From assembly GCA_964523735.1 (NCBI GenBank), contig CAZFYZ010000087.1:1-16051 (forward strand): DNA of 16,051 bases. The letters are read 5' to 3'. The notes beneath the pieces are model-generated. The model made no database searches and was not told the origin of the DNA. It worked only from the letters and a program-made list of their open reading frames with translations. Below, piece after piece: positions 1 through 6,511 of this stretch; the first letter of the stretch is position 1, and each line of letters starts with the position of its first letter. The position numbers and the translations under genes are program-made. This DNA comes from CAZFYZ01 sp964523735. Lineage in GTDB: Bacteria > Armatimonadota > UBA5829.

Positions 1-36
1 AATCGCCAGGACATACAGGATCTTCCGGATTGCCAT
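1..36 (-). CDS. 5' end of a probable exported or membrane protein (partial)
   Basis: An ATG at 34-36 on the minus strand opens a frame that runs off the window. The twelve visible residues are MAIRKILYVLAI, a positively charged start followed by hydrophobic residues, as in a signal peptide or first membrane helix. A G-rich Shine-Dalgarno stretch (GGGGGGTGGG, about 39-48 on the plus strand as its complement) lies just upstream. It follows the membrane-protein gene at 164-2140 on the same strand after a 127-nt gap, so the two may be co-transcribed. Too little is visible to name a function. Confidence 0.55.
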   Translation of the reverse strand, partial: MAIRKILYVLAI

Positions 37-163
37 AACCCACCCCCCACGGTAATTCGCTGGTAGGCGGGCGTTTACCTCCTGAAGCGAGGCTGGAGGC
101 TACGAGATCATCCTCCACAGCGACCATCGCCTCACCAGACGCTCGAGACGCTGGGCAGGGGAC

Positions 164-2140
164 TCACACCCCGCCGATTCCGCTTTCTTGAGGGAAGTCT
201 ATGCCGCACAATCCGAGCAGCGTCACCAGCATGCCCACCACAAACTCGCCTGCTATCAGGCCGATGAACAGCGGGGCGGCCTTCTTGTAGCCCTTCAGCC
301 CTCCATATCGCAGGATAAGGACCTTGGCGAGCCACGCAATAAAGATCGGCACCCAGATACGACCCACGCTTATGCTTGTGGAGGCCAGATAGCCCGCTGG
401 GTGGAACGGCCACCAGATGAAGCGCGTCCTCATAGCACCCAGGAAGAGCGCGAAGATCAGCCCAAAACCGTACGCCATGCTCCGGCCTGTGTCCGGCAGT
501 CTGGGGGAAGAGATAAACGTGTGCGCTTTGGTCCACGGGTCGGAGCCAAACGCCCACATGACGATGCTGCTGTACTTGGCCGACCCGTACCCCACCTGAT
601 ACATCACGTGCAGATAGGCCCAAAACGCCACCACAATGCTCACAATGCTCGCAAGCATGATCGCCCCGGTCATCCCCCGCAGGCTAACTCCCGAGCGTTT
701 GCCAATATGGTAGGCATCTACCTGACCGGACATCGGGAACTGCCTGTTGGTACGGTTGAGCCAGAAGAAAAGCGACATCACCACGTGATGCCGGGCCGGC
801 CAATGGGCATCGCCCATGATCGTGCGCATGAGGCTGTCTCCCCCTACCCCATAGAGCTCGATCGTCGGCAGGCCTACTTCGGCGCGCAGTCGGGCTACCA
901 TCAGCACGAGAAGCAGCAGCGTCGGCAGGAAGATCAGGACGGCAATAGGACTGAGGCCTGCCTTGATCGCGAAACCTCCGATGAACACGCATCCTGCCAC
1001 GAGACCCCAGAAAGCGATCGCGTATGGCAGCGGCTCGTGAGCGTCATCCATTTGCTTGCGGCCCCATGCGGCGAGCCAGACGTCACGCAGGTGTCTTCTC
1101 GCCAACCAGACAATGCCTATACCCAGTCCCAGAGCTGCGCCTGCGCCCTGCTCACTCTGATAAGGGAATCCCGTTCTGGTAGCCTCGCCCAGCATGGCAG
1201 CGGCCACCAGTTCCAAGCGCCCCAACAGCACGAAGAACCAGAGCGAGAACCCCACCTGCGCCGGAACAAAGAACGACAACCCGACCATGAAGGGGAAGAA
1301 CGAGATCGGGATACCGCCGGCCGCGTTCCAGGGCGGACTTGTGCTCAGAGGAATATAGCGAACGTTGATCGGGACACCAGGCACATTAGGAAAGAGCAGA
1401 TGAGCCACAACTAACGTCCGAAGTCCCGCCGCCACGAGGAAGGCCCCCCAGAAGTAGGGGTTGGCAAGAATGCGCTCCTTGGGATCGGTGATAGCCAGTG
1501 GAATCTCGGCGATCGGGTAAGTCAGCCGCTCAGTCTCCCATTGGCGCCGAAAGATCGAGGTCAGACAGAGGCTCACCCAGACAACGACGGCAATGAAAGC
1601 TGTCCACCAGGCCAAAGGAACAACCCAGGGCAGATAGTGCGCGGGAGTATAAAGGGTCGAGCCGCCCCTGTAGAGATCGTGGACCGCGTCGCCTGGCGGA
1701 GGGACCAGGTGCCTGGGGAGGTTGGGGACGATCGTGGTGAGCCAGCCATTGTCGGGTGTCGCCCGTTCAACGGCATAGTGGATGGTCGTGAAGAGGATCT
1801 GCATCTGGTCGTGCCCGCAGAGGCCGGTGGAAACGATCAGCATCACGTAAACCGTGAGTATCTCACCCCTCGATAGAGTGCGCTTGGGCGAAACCAGGCT
1901 CAGGAGGTAGTTGCCCAGCAGCAGGACGAGCAGGACGAAGATGCAGTTGAAGAAGAGGGCCGAGGTCGAGACATTGTCGGAGTACTTCACGTACTCTACA
2001 TGCACAACCCAGAGGATGTTGAGCGGGATCAGCAGCACGCCGATCATAAGCGCCCGAAATGTGACGCCGATCTTCGCGGCTTGGCGTGTGGATTCCCCTC
2101 TGCTCTCGTGGCTCTTGGCAGGCGCCTCCGGACCAGTCAT
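164..2140 (-). CDS. Polytopic membrane protein, OPT-like (resembles DUF6784/DUF6785 families)
   Basis: This is a 658-residue protein with a hydrophilic N-terminus of about 25 residues followed by a dozen or more hydrophobic segments, so it is an integral inner-membrane protein. The pattern of helices with short charged loops, an ERLTYPIAEIPLA-type loop and a GGDSLMRTIMGD-type loop resembles the OPT-like proteins described as DUF6784/DUF6785; I recognise the style rather than a diagnostic motif. A transport role is inferred and the substrate is unknown. The frame opens further upstream (to 2191), but I chose the ATG at 2140 because a strong GGAGGGGGG Shine-Dalgarno sits directly before it. A promoter lies at 2228-2256. 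The stop is TGA at 164-166, and another exported-protein gene starts downstream. Confidence 0.8.
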   Translation of the reverse strand: MTGPEAPAKSHESRGESTRQAAKIGVTFRALMIGVLLIPLNILWVVHVEYVKYSDNVSTSALFFNCIFVLLVLLLGNYLLSLVSPKRTLSRGEILTVYVMLIVSTGLCGHDQMQILFTTIHYAVERATPDNGWLTTIVPNLPRHLVPPPGDAVHDLYRGGSTLYTPAHYLPWVVPLAWWTAFIAVVVWVSLCLTSIFRRQWETERLTYPIAEIPLAITDPKERILANPYFWGAFLVAAGLRTLVVAHLLFPNVPGVPINVRYIPLSTSPPWNAAGGIPISFFPFMVGLSFFVPAQVGFSLWFFVLLGRLELVAAAMLGEATRTGFPYQSEQGAGAALGLGIGIVWLARRHLRDVWLAAWGRKQMDDAHEPLPYAIAFWGLVAGCVFIGGFAIKAGLSPIAVLIFLPTLLLLVLMVARLRAEVGLPTIELYGVGGDSLMRTIMGDAHWPARHHVVMSLFFWLNRTNRQFPMSGQVDAYHIGKRSGVSLRGMTGAIMLASIVSIVVAFWAYLHVMYQVGYGSAKYSSIVMWAFGSDPWTKAHTFISSPRLPDTGRSMAYGFGLIFALFLGAMRTRFIWWPFHPAGYLASTSISVGRIWVPIFIAWLAKVLILRYGGLKGYKKAAPLFIGLIAGEFVVGMLVTLLGLCGIDFPQESGIGGV

Positions 2141-2227
2141 TTTCCCCCCTCCATATTCAAAGCAAATCGCCGGCCAGCAGGCGAGAGCCAATCCCTCGAT
2201 GATGTCCCCAGGACCCAGCTTGAGATC

Positions 2228-2256
2228 AATCTACCATGAAGCGGGGCTGGTGTAAA
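2228..2256 (-). promoter_or_regulatory. Sigma-70-like promoter for the OPT-like membrane protein gene
   Basis: Read on the minus strand there is TTTACA (2251-2256), a 17-nt spacer and TAGATT (2228-2233). The predicted start, near 2221, gives a leader of about 80 nt before the ATG at 2140. It matches the consensus 5/6 in the -35 and 4/6 in the -10 element. Confidence 0.45.
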
Positions 2257-2293
2257 TAGCTCTGCAGCAGCATCAACCGCATTCCCAAGGCTT

Positions 2294-2326
2294 GGCCAGA
2301 AACCTGCGCCAACTATGCACTGGGGT
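2294..2326 (-). repeat. Dispersed ~35-bp repeat, copy 1 (inverted orientation)
   Basis: On the plus strand this copy reads GGCCAGAAA, then CCT, GCGCCAAC, T, ATGCAC and ends GGGGT. It is the reverse complement of the copy at 6512-6546 with few mismatches. It lies in the 402-nt gap between the divergent genes at 2140 and 2543 and forms the left boundary of the plus-strand gene island. With the next copy (2393-2428) it can form a long imperfect hairpin. The spacer between them holds a further inverted pair, CTCTGAC near 2329 and GTCAGAG near 2366. No gene is visible in this gap. Confidence 0.65.
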
Positions 2327-2392
2327 ATCTCTGACCACTGGCCAAGGTGATCAGCTCGAATCTCAGTCAGAGCAGTTGGCCAATGCCTCGTA

Positions 2393-2428
2393 CACCCCTG
2401 TGTGCACTGTTGGCTAAGCATTCTGGCT
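2393..2428 (+). repeat. Dispersed ~35-bp repeat, copy 2
   Basis: It begins CACCCCTG and continues TGTGCACTGTTGGC, then after a short variable stretch ends TTCTGGCT. It aligns with the copies at 4087-4120 and 6512-6546 in the same orientation and with 2294-2326 in inverted orientation. It sits upstream of the restriction-modification promoter. The variable block of 4-5 nt between the GTTGGC core and TTCTGGC differs in each copy. Confidence 0.65.
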
Positions 2429-2495
2429 CATGCGCCAAATACTTGAGCCAAGATATAACCCTATATGGATTAGGGATAGGCCAAGGCCAAGGGGC

Positions 2496-2524
2496 TGGAC
2501 GGCTGTTCTGCTGCGTGCTATACT
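2496..2524 (+). promoter_or_regulatory. Candidate promoter for the restriction-modification operon
   Basis: TGGACG (2496-2501) and TATACT (2519-2524) are separated by 17 nt. Transcription would start near 2531, giving a leader of only about a dozen nt before the GTG at 2543. GGGTGAG at 2530-2536 could serve as a weak Shine-Dalgarno. No separate controller-protein gene is visible. Confidence 0.4.
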
Positions 2525-2542
2525 CTTCCGGGTGAGCATGCA

Positions 2543-3406
2543 GTGAAGCAATGGGCGATAAAGATATGTGAGTTTCCAGACGCAGTGGTGGAGTGCGCAG
2601 ATAACCTCGACTTCATGCGCTATCTGCCTGACGAGAGCATGAAGCTGATCGTCACCTCTCCGCCTTACAACATCGGTAAGGCTTACGAGCGGAGAACCGC
2701 GCTGGACAACTACTTATCCTCCCAAGCGCAGACGATATCAGAATGCGTGCGCCTATTGCATCCCCGAGGATCCATCTGTTGGCAGATAGGCAACTATGTA
2801 ACAGCCAACGGTGAGATTATCCCGCTGGACATCCCTCTGTATCCGGTGTTCAAGAGCCACGGCCTGCATCTACGTAACAGGATTGTCTGGCACTTCGAGC
2901 ATGGACTCCATTGCACTAATCGGCTGTCCGGAAGGTACGAAACCATACTGTGGTTCACCAAGGGCGATGACTATACTTTCAACCTAGACGCGATCAGGGT
3001 GCCGTCGAAGTACCCAGGCAAGAAGTACTTTAAGGGACCGAAAGTTGGGCAGTTGTCCTGCAATCCGTTGGGCAAGAATCCGGGCGACGTCTGGATTATC
3101 CCAAACGTCAAGAGCAACCACGTGGAGAAGACCATTCACCCGTGCCAGTTTCCGGTGGAGCTGATCGAACGCCTTGTTCTCGCTCTCACTGACGAGAGGG
3201 AGAACGTACTGGATCCGTATATGGGGGTCGGATCTGCCGTGATCGCAGCACTGATGCATCAGCGCGCCGGCTACGGGTGCGACACCGTATCCGAGTATGT
3301 CGAAATCGCTCGGGATCGGATCGCTGAGTTGCGGGACGGCAGTTTGCAGACACGCCCAATGGGCAAGCCCGTCTATGATCCACAACTCCCGAACGGAGGC
3401 CACTGA
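2543..3406 (+). CDS. Type II DNA methyltransferase, beta class, probably N4-cytosine
   Basis: This 287-residue enzyme would transfer a methyl group from S-adenosylmethionine to DNA to protect the cell from the adjacent endonuclease. The catalytic motif TSPPYN is at residues 38-43 and the SAM-binding motif DPYMGVGS at 224-231. The order catalytic-then-SAM is that of beta-class methyltransferases. An HPCQFP segment near residue 200 is also typical. The Ser in SPPY favours N4-cytosine methylation, by analogy with M.BglII and M.BamHI, but does not prove it. The start is GTG at 2543, since an ATG just upstream meets a stop at once. The TGA stop overlaps the endonuclease ATG by one base, with a GGAGG immediately before it, so the pair is translationally coupled. 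Confidence 0.9.
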   Translation: MKQWAIKICEFPDAVVECADNLDFMRYLPDESMKLIVTSPPYNIGKAYERRTALDNYLSSQAQTISECVRLLHPRGSICWQIGNYVTANGEIIPLDIPLYPVFKSHGLHLRNRIVWHFEHGLHCTNRLSGRYETILWFTKGDDYTFNLDAIRVPSKYPGKKYFKGPKVGQLSCNPLGKNPGDVWIIPNVKSNHVEKTIHPCQFPVELIERLVLALTDERENVLDPYMGVGSAVIAALMHQRAGYGCDTVSEYVEIARDRIAELRDGSLQTRPMGKPVYDPQLPNGGH

Positions 3407-4035
3407 TGCACATTGCAGAGGTTCATTCCCACCTCAACGGCTTTGAGCACATCCAGTATCACAAGCCCTCTCTCTGGCAGGAGATTGAGAAGGTGATCAC
3501 TGCGGTGGACGTCGAGGCGTGCCGAACGAAGAGGTCCCGGGAGAAGACGATGAAGGGGCGACTTATCTATAGCTGCCCTGGGATAAACGGATGCTTCAAA
3601 GCCGGGCTTGGAGCTGAGGGCTGGCATCAATCCAAGGTCTACTACTGGATCACTGCAGACGCGAAGCTGATCCGAAAGACAGTGGGCTTACCTGCCGCCG
3701 AACAGAAAGCAGAGATAATAGCGGCTGGGCGCACGCCCATGAGTTCATACAACCAGACCGACTTCGTAAAGGACAGGATCGCCATCGAGGTTCAGTTCGG
3801 GAAATACAGCTTCGTCGCCTACGACCTCTTTGTCAAGCACATGGCATTCTTCGTCGGCGACACCATCGACGTGGGTGTTGAGATCCTCCCGATGAAAGAG
3901 CTGACTCTGAACCCCAACGGCGGTCGCGATATGTCAACGGGCGTGCCGTACTACGAGGGTGCCCTCTACGATCTCATTCGCCAGGGGCGCGGTATACCCG
4001 CTGTTCCATTGGTGCTCATCGGCGTCACGCGATAG
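3406..4035 (+). CDS. BglII/BstYI-family type II restriction endonuclease
   Basis: The protein has 209 residues, close to the length of BglII. Residues 119-133 carry a D-x8-E-x-Q arrangement (D119, E128, Q130) inside TDFVKDRIAIEVQFGKYSF. From memory this lines up residue by residue with the BglII catalytic set D84, E93 and Q95. The following hydrophobic segment and the GVPYYEGALYDL region also fit the family. It would cleave unmethylated DNA; known members cut GATC-centred sites (BglII AGATCT, BstYI RGATCY), so a similar target is inferred. It overlaps the methyltransferase stop by one base and has GGAGG ahead of its ATG. Both key motifs are intact, so the enzyme looks active. The stop is TAG, followed by a hairpin at 4047-4069. 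Confidence 0.88.
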   Translation: MHIAEVHSHLNGFEHIQYHKPSLWQEIEKVITAVDVEACRTKRSREKTMKGRLIYSCPGINGCFKAGLGAEGWHQSKVYYWITADAKLIRKTVGLPAAEQKAEIIAAGRTPMSSYNQTDFVKDRIAIEVQFGKYSFVAYDLFVKHMAFFVGDTIDVGVEILPMKELTLNPNGGRDMSTGVPYYEGALYDLIRQGRGIPAVPLVLIGVTR

Positions 4036-4046
4036 GATCATTCATC

Positions 4047-4069
4047 AGCATGCGGCCCCGGCCGCTGCT
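4047..4069 (+). terminator. GC-rich hairpin after the endonuclease gene
   Basis: AGCA, an unpaired T, GCGGC, the loop CCCG, GCCGC and TGCT form a nearly perfect stem beginning 12 nt after the stop codon. No U-run follows, so it is at best an atypical terminator or an mRNA-stabilising structure. Confidence 0.35.
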
Positions 4070-4086
4070 CCGCGCCACCACACCTT

Positions 4087-4120
4087 CACCCCCCTGTGCA
4101 TTGTTGGCGCTCGTTCTGGC
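4087..4120 (+). repeat. Dispersed ~35-bp repeat, copy 3
   Basis: It reads CACCCCCCTG, then TGCATTGTTGGCGC and, after TCG, TTCTGGC. It matches the copies at 2393-2428 and 6512-6546 in the same orientation. It separates the restriction-modification pair from the primase-helicase gene. A small inverted repeat (ACGTGA at 4127-4132 and TCACGT at 4143-4148) follows directly. Confidence 0.65.
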
Positions 4121-4167
4121 GCAGCGACGTGAATGCCTGCAGTCACGTGGGCGGCATCTTTCGACGA

Positions 4168-4192
4168 GCTCATGTTGCTTCGCAACAGGAGC
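4168..4192 (+). terminator. Hairpin between the endonuclease and primase genes
   Basis: GCTC, a single mismatch, TGTTGC, the loop TTC, GCAACA, the mismatched base and GAGC give a ten-pair stem with one A-G mismatch. It lacks a T-run. It may end transcription from the restriction-modification operon before the next promoter at 4244, but this is inferred from position only. Confidence 0.3.
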
Positions 4193-4243
4193 CGCTTCGT
4201 CCACCCGTCTGTGCGCATTGAAAAGAAATTCCCTCCCACCCCC

Positions 4244-4273
4244 TTGACACGGCTCCCAGGCATACGCTATACT
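4244..4273 (+). promoter_or_regulatory. Strong sigma-70-like promoter of the primase-helicase gene
   Basis: A perfect TTGACA (4244-4249) and TATACT (4268-4273) are 18 nt apart, the best promoter match I see in the window. Transcription would start near 4280, inside the palindrome at 4277-4293, leaving a leader of about 110 nt before the ATG at 4391. Confidence 0.65.
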
Positions 4274-4276
4274 GTT

Positions 4277-4293
4277 GTTCACTGGTCGTGAAC
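4277..4293. promoter_or_regulatory. Operator-like palindrome over the transcription start
   Basis: GTTCAC, TGGTC and GTGAAC form a perfect 6-bp dyad with a 5-nt centre, four bases downstream of the -10 element. A dimeric repressor bound here would block the promoter at 4244-4273. The C-terminal winged-helix-like segment of the encoded replication protein is one candidate ligand (autoregulation); a regulator elsewhere is equally possible. Confidence 0.45.
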
Positions 4294-4312
4294 GCGGAGG
4301 AGGTGGTGACAG

Positions 4313-4366
4313 ATGGGGACTGTGTTCGATGGGCGGAGCTTCGACGTCGTGTTGTTCAATTGTTAA
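4313..4366 (+). CDS. Possible 17-residue leader peptide
   Basis: The ATG at 4313 opens a 17-codon frame (MGTVFDGRSFDVVLFNC) ending TAA at 4364-4366. It has a GGAGGAGG Shine-Dalgarno about nine bases ahead, better than many real starts. It ends 24 nt before the replication-protein ATG, which has its own AGGAGG. An alternative GTG at 4306 opens a 30-codon frame whose TAA overlaps the ATG of the next gene. Either could couple or attenuate translation. There is no homology evidence, and the Shine-Dalgarno may simply be fortuitous. Confidence 0.25.
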   Translation: MGTVFDGRSFDVVLFNC

Positions 4367-4390
4367 CGTTGCAGAGGAGGAAAGCAGCAT

Positions 4391-6433
4391 ATGAGTAAGC
4401 TTCGAAACAGGGAATACGCAGAGTGCTTCTACAGCCAGTTGTTCGCAGGTAAAAAGCCGGATGATGTGATCGAGGTCCGTCTTCTTGGAAAGGGTCGTCC
4501 GCAGGTGAGGCAATTCGACAAGATCGGCCCCGCACTCGATTGGGTTGAGGACGCCGGAGAAGACATCGACTGCTACATTGGCGTGGCGCTCAGAAAGCGC
4601 GGCGAAGGCAGCGGCAAGTCCGCCTGCACGAGGGTCGGGGCCGTCTGGGTAGACCTGGACGCGGAGATAGACCGCGAGGAAGCTGAGAAGCGGTTCTCCG
4701 CATTCCCGACCCCACCGAGCTGCGTCGTGCGAACAGGCCACGGCTATCACGCCTACTGGCTGCTGGTAACTATGGCCGAGGGTGATGACCTGGCCCGGGT
4801 AGAGGCGGTGAACCGTGGCATCGCGCAGCTAATCGGCGGAGATGTGGCCTGTCACGACATATCCCGCATCATGCGAGTCCCGGGCAGCATCAACTACAAG
4901 CGAACATCCGTTCAGGGCAAGTTCGTGGCGAAGGTCGTGCCTGACCTGCCTCGCTTCCTGCTGGAGCAGCTCGAGGGCCAACTAGACATCTGCAGGAGCG
5001 AGGCCGGACCGCCGCCAGGTAGGATACCTGGAGGGATGGAAAAGAGCGAGGCAACGCCGCCGCCGGCAGAGCCGTCTCATCCAACTCAAGGCACTGAGCC
5101 GGGGCCAACCGAACCTTGGGAAGGAGTTGAGGAGGGCCGAAGAAACCAATCCGCCTTTGCATTGGCGATCAAACTGCGCCGCTACGGCCAGACCGAACAG
5201 ATGTGCGCACGGGCGCTTCGGGACTGGAACCGACGGAACCGCCCTCCCCTGCCTGACGCTGAGCTGTGCTCGGTCATCCATAGCGTCTACCACGGCCCGG
5301 GCGCCAAGGAGCACCCTCCTGTGTGCACGGTATCGGCGCCTGAAGCACTGGAGCAGCAACCGGCCAGGCCCAAGATTCCACCCGACTCCTGCTGGCAGGC
5401 AGGCGAACTGAAGGAAGCGGGCAAAGAACCCGTCCAGTTCACGGTGGATGCCATCGTGCCGGCCAGAGGAGTCACTATCCTCAGCGGAGAGGGAGGGATC
5501 GGAAAGAGCTTCCTTGCGCTGGACCTGGCCGTTGCTGTTGCCGCCGGGCGTGACTGGGTGTCCAAGTTCCCGGTGATGCAAGGCCCGGTCCTCTACATCG
5601 ACCTCGAGAATGATGAGGCCACCATAGGCAGGCGACTGGTGCAGTTGTGCGCGGGAATGGATATCGACATTGACTCGTTGCCGCTCTATATCCCGAAAAG
5701 AGGCAAGCCCGGCGTCGAACTGATGCTGGATACGCCGGAAGGCAGGGCCTGGCTGTGGGGTGCGGTAGAGCAATACAGCCCCCGGCTCGTGATCATAGAC
5801 TCGCTGATCGCCGCGCACCAGGGAGATGAGAACTCCAACGTGCTGATGCGGCAGTTGATCGGCGGGCTGGACGGAATAGCTCGCGAGGGCAGGCTGGGAA
5901 TCGTGGTCATCCACCACCAGCGCAAACGGGGCGCGGTAAACGATGCGGGCCAGCTTATGCGAGGGGCGAGCGACCTGCGCAACTCGATAGTCTCCCACCT
6001 GGCTGCACGGCGGCAGGGTGATGACGAGATACTCTGCCAGCACGACAAGTGCAGGCCAGCCAGACCGAGCAAGCCGTTCATGGTGAAGATAGCGGAGCAC
6101 GAAAACGGCAGTCTCACTGTGGATCTGGTCGCGGCAGATGAAGCGGTGTCCGCGCGTGCTGATTCGGCGTCTCGCCGGGAGGCCAAGGTCACGGAGGCCC
6201 TGGGTGCATTGTTGGCCAGCCGTTCAGGCCAACTCCAGGAGGCTACGGGCCTGCCTCGACGGACCCTGACCAGAACACTGCGGGATATGCTGGACAAAGG
6301 TCTCTTGCTGAGGTCGAGCGACGGGGTCTATCGTCTGGCTCAGCAGGACGCGTTCGAGCCCGAAGATGACGACAATGACTATGATCCTGTAGCCGCAGGC
6401 CGTGAGGCGGCTGAGGCGCTGAGAGACTGCTAG
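4391..6433 (+). CDS. Primase-helicase type replication protein (RepB-primase-like, PriCT-like, RepA-like AAA, winged helix)
   Basis: This 680-residue protein looks like a plasmid, phage or satellite replication protein. The N-terminal primase-like domain (about 1-200) has a metal-binding VDLDAE at 87-92, GHGYHAYW at 116-123 and the signature DISRIMRVPGSINYK at 156-170. A GRRNQSAFALA segment with a following WNRRNRPPLP stretch (about 250-300) matches the helical PriCT-type domain. A RepA/KaiC-like ATPase follows, with Walker A GEGGIGKS at 366-373, acidic strands IDLEND (403-408) and IIDS (468-471), and VIHH at 506-509. A winged-helix-like segment (about 598-652) and an acidic tail end the protein. 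The start has AGGAGG ten bases upstream. It would prime and unwind DNA for element replication. No integrase or relaxase is adjacent. Confidence 0.85.
   Translation: MSKLRNREYAECFYSQLFAGKKPDDVIEVRLLGKGRPQVRQFDKIGPALDWVEDAGEDIDCYIGVALRKRGEGSGKSACTRVGAVWVDLDAEIDREEAEKRFSAFPTPPSCVVRTGHGYHAYWLLVTMAEGDDLARVEAVNRGIAQLIGGDVACHDISRIMRVPGSINYKRTSVQGKFVAKVVPDLPRFLLEQLEGQLDICRSEAGPPPGRIPGGMEKSEATPPPAEPSHPTQGTEPGPTEPWEGVEEGRRNQSAFALAIKLRRYGQTEQMCARALRDWNRRNRPPLPDAELCSVIHSVYHGPGAKEHPPVCTVSAPEALEQQPARPKIPPDSCWQAGELKEAGKEPVQFTVDAIVPARGVTILSGEGGIGKSFLALDLAVAVAAGRDWVSKFPVMQGPVLYIDLENDEATIGRRLVQLCAGMDIDIDSLPLYIPKRGKPGVELMLDTPEGRAWLWGAVEQYSPRLVIIDSLIAAHQGDENSNVLMRQLIGGLDGIAREGRLGIVVIHHQRKRGAVNDAGQLMRGASDLRNSIVSHLAARRQGDDEILCQHDKCRPARPSKPFMVKIAEHENGSLTVDLVAADEAVSARADSASRREAKVTEALGALLASRSGQLQEATGLPRRTLTRTLRDMLDKGLLLRSSDGVYRLAQQDAFEPEDDDNDYDPVAAGREAAEALRDC
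6198..6230 (+). repeat. Repeat-like sequence inside the primase-helicase coding region
   Basis: CCCTGGG, TGCATTGTTGGC and, after a short gap, TTCAGGCC match the dispersed repeat (copy at 6512-6546) through the core. It is in frame and encodes part of the first helix of the C-terminal winged-helix segment. Either the repeat inserted into the gene or the match is a coincidence. A weaker resemblance (CCTGTGTGCAC) lies at 5318-5328 in the same gene. Confidence 0.35.
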
Positions 6434-6455
6434 GGCTAGGAAGCGGATCGAAACC

Positions 6456-6484
6456 GTCCCTCCGGGCAATACACCCGGAGGGAC
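6456..6484. terminator. Perfect 11-bp hairpin after the primase-helicase gene
   Basis: GTCCCTCCGGG, the loop CAATACA and CCCGGAGGGAC form a perfect stem 22 nt after the TAG stop. It lies between genes that converge (4391-6433 plus, 6591-9857 minus). No T-run follows on either strand, so the stem is clear but its terminator role is inferred. Confidence 0.55.
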
Positions 6485-6511
6485 CCTCAAACACCTGGCC
6501 AAACCACAAGA

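Noticed and set aside
1..166. The frame stays open for about 54 codons after the TGA stop of the membrane-protein gene, as if that TGA might also be recoded.
   Set aside because: The extension looks like random composition and has no hairpin at SECIS spacing. It overlaps, in another frame, a gene start with a Shine-Dalgarno and signal-peptide-like residues at 34-36.
188..1414. A long plus-strand open frame of 408 codons.
   Set aside because: It lies antisense to the convincing membrane protein, is rich in His, Gln and Arg without domain sense, and is a frame shadow.
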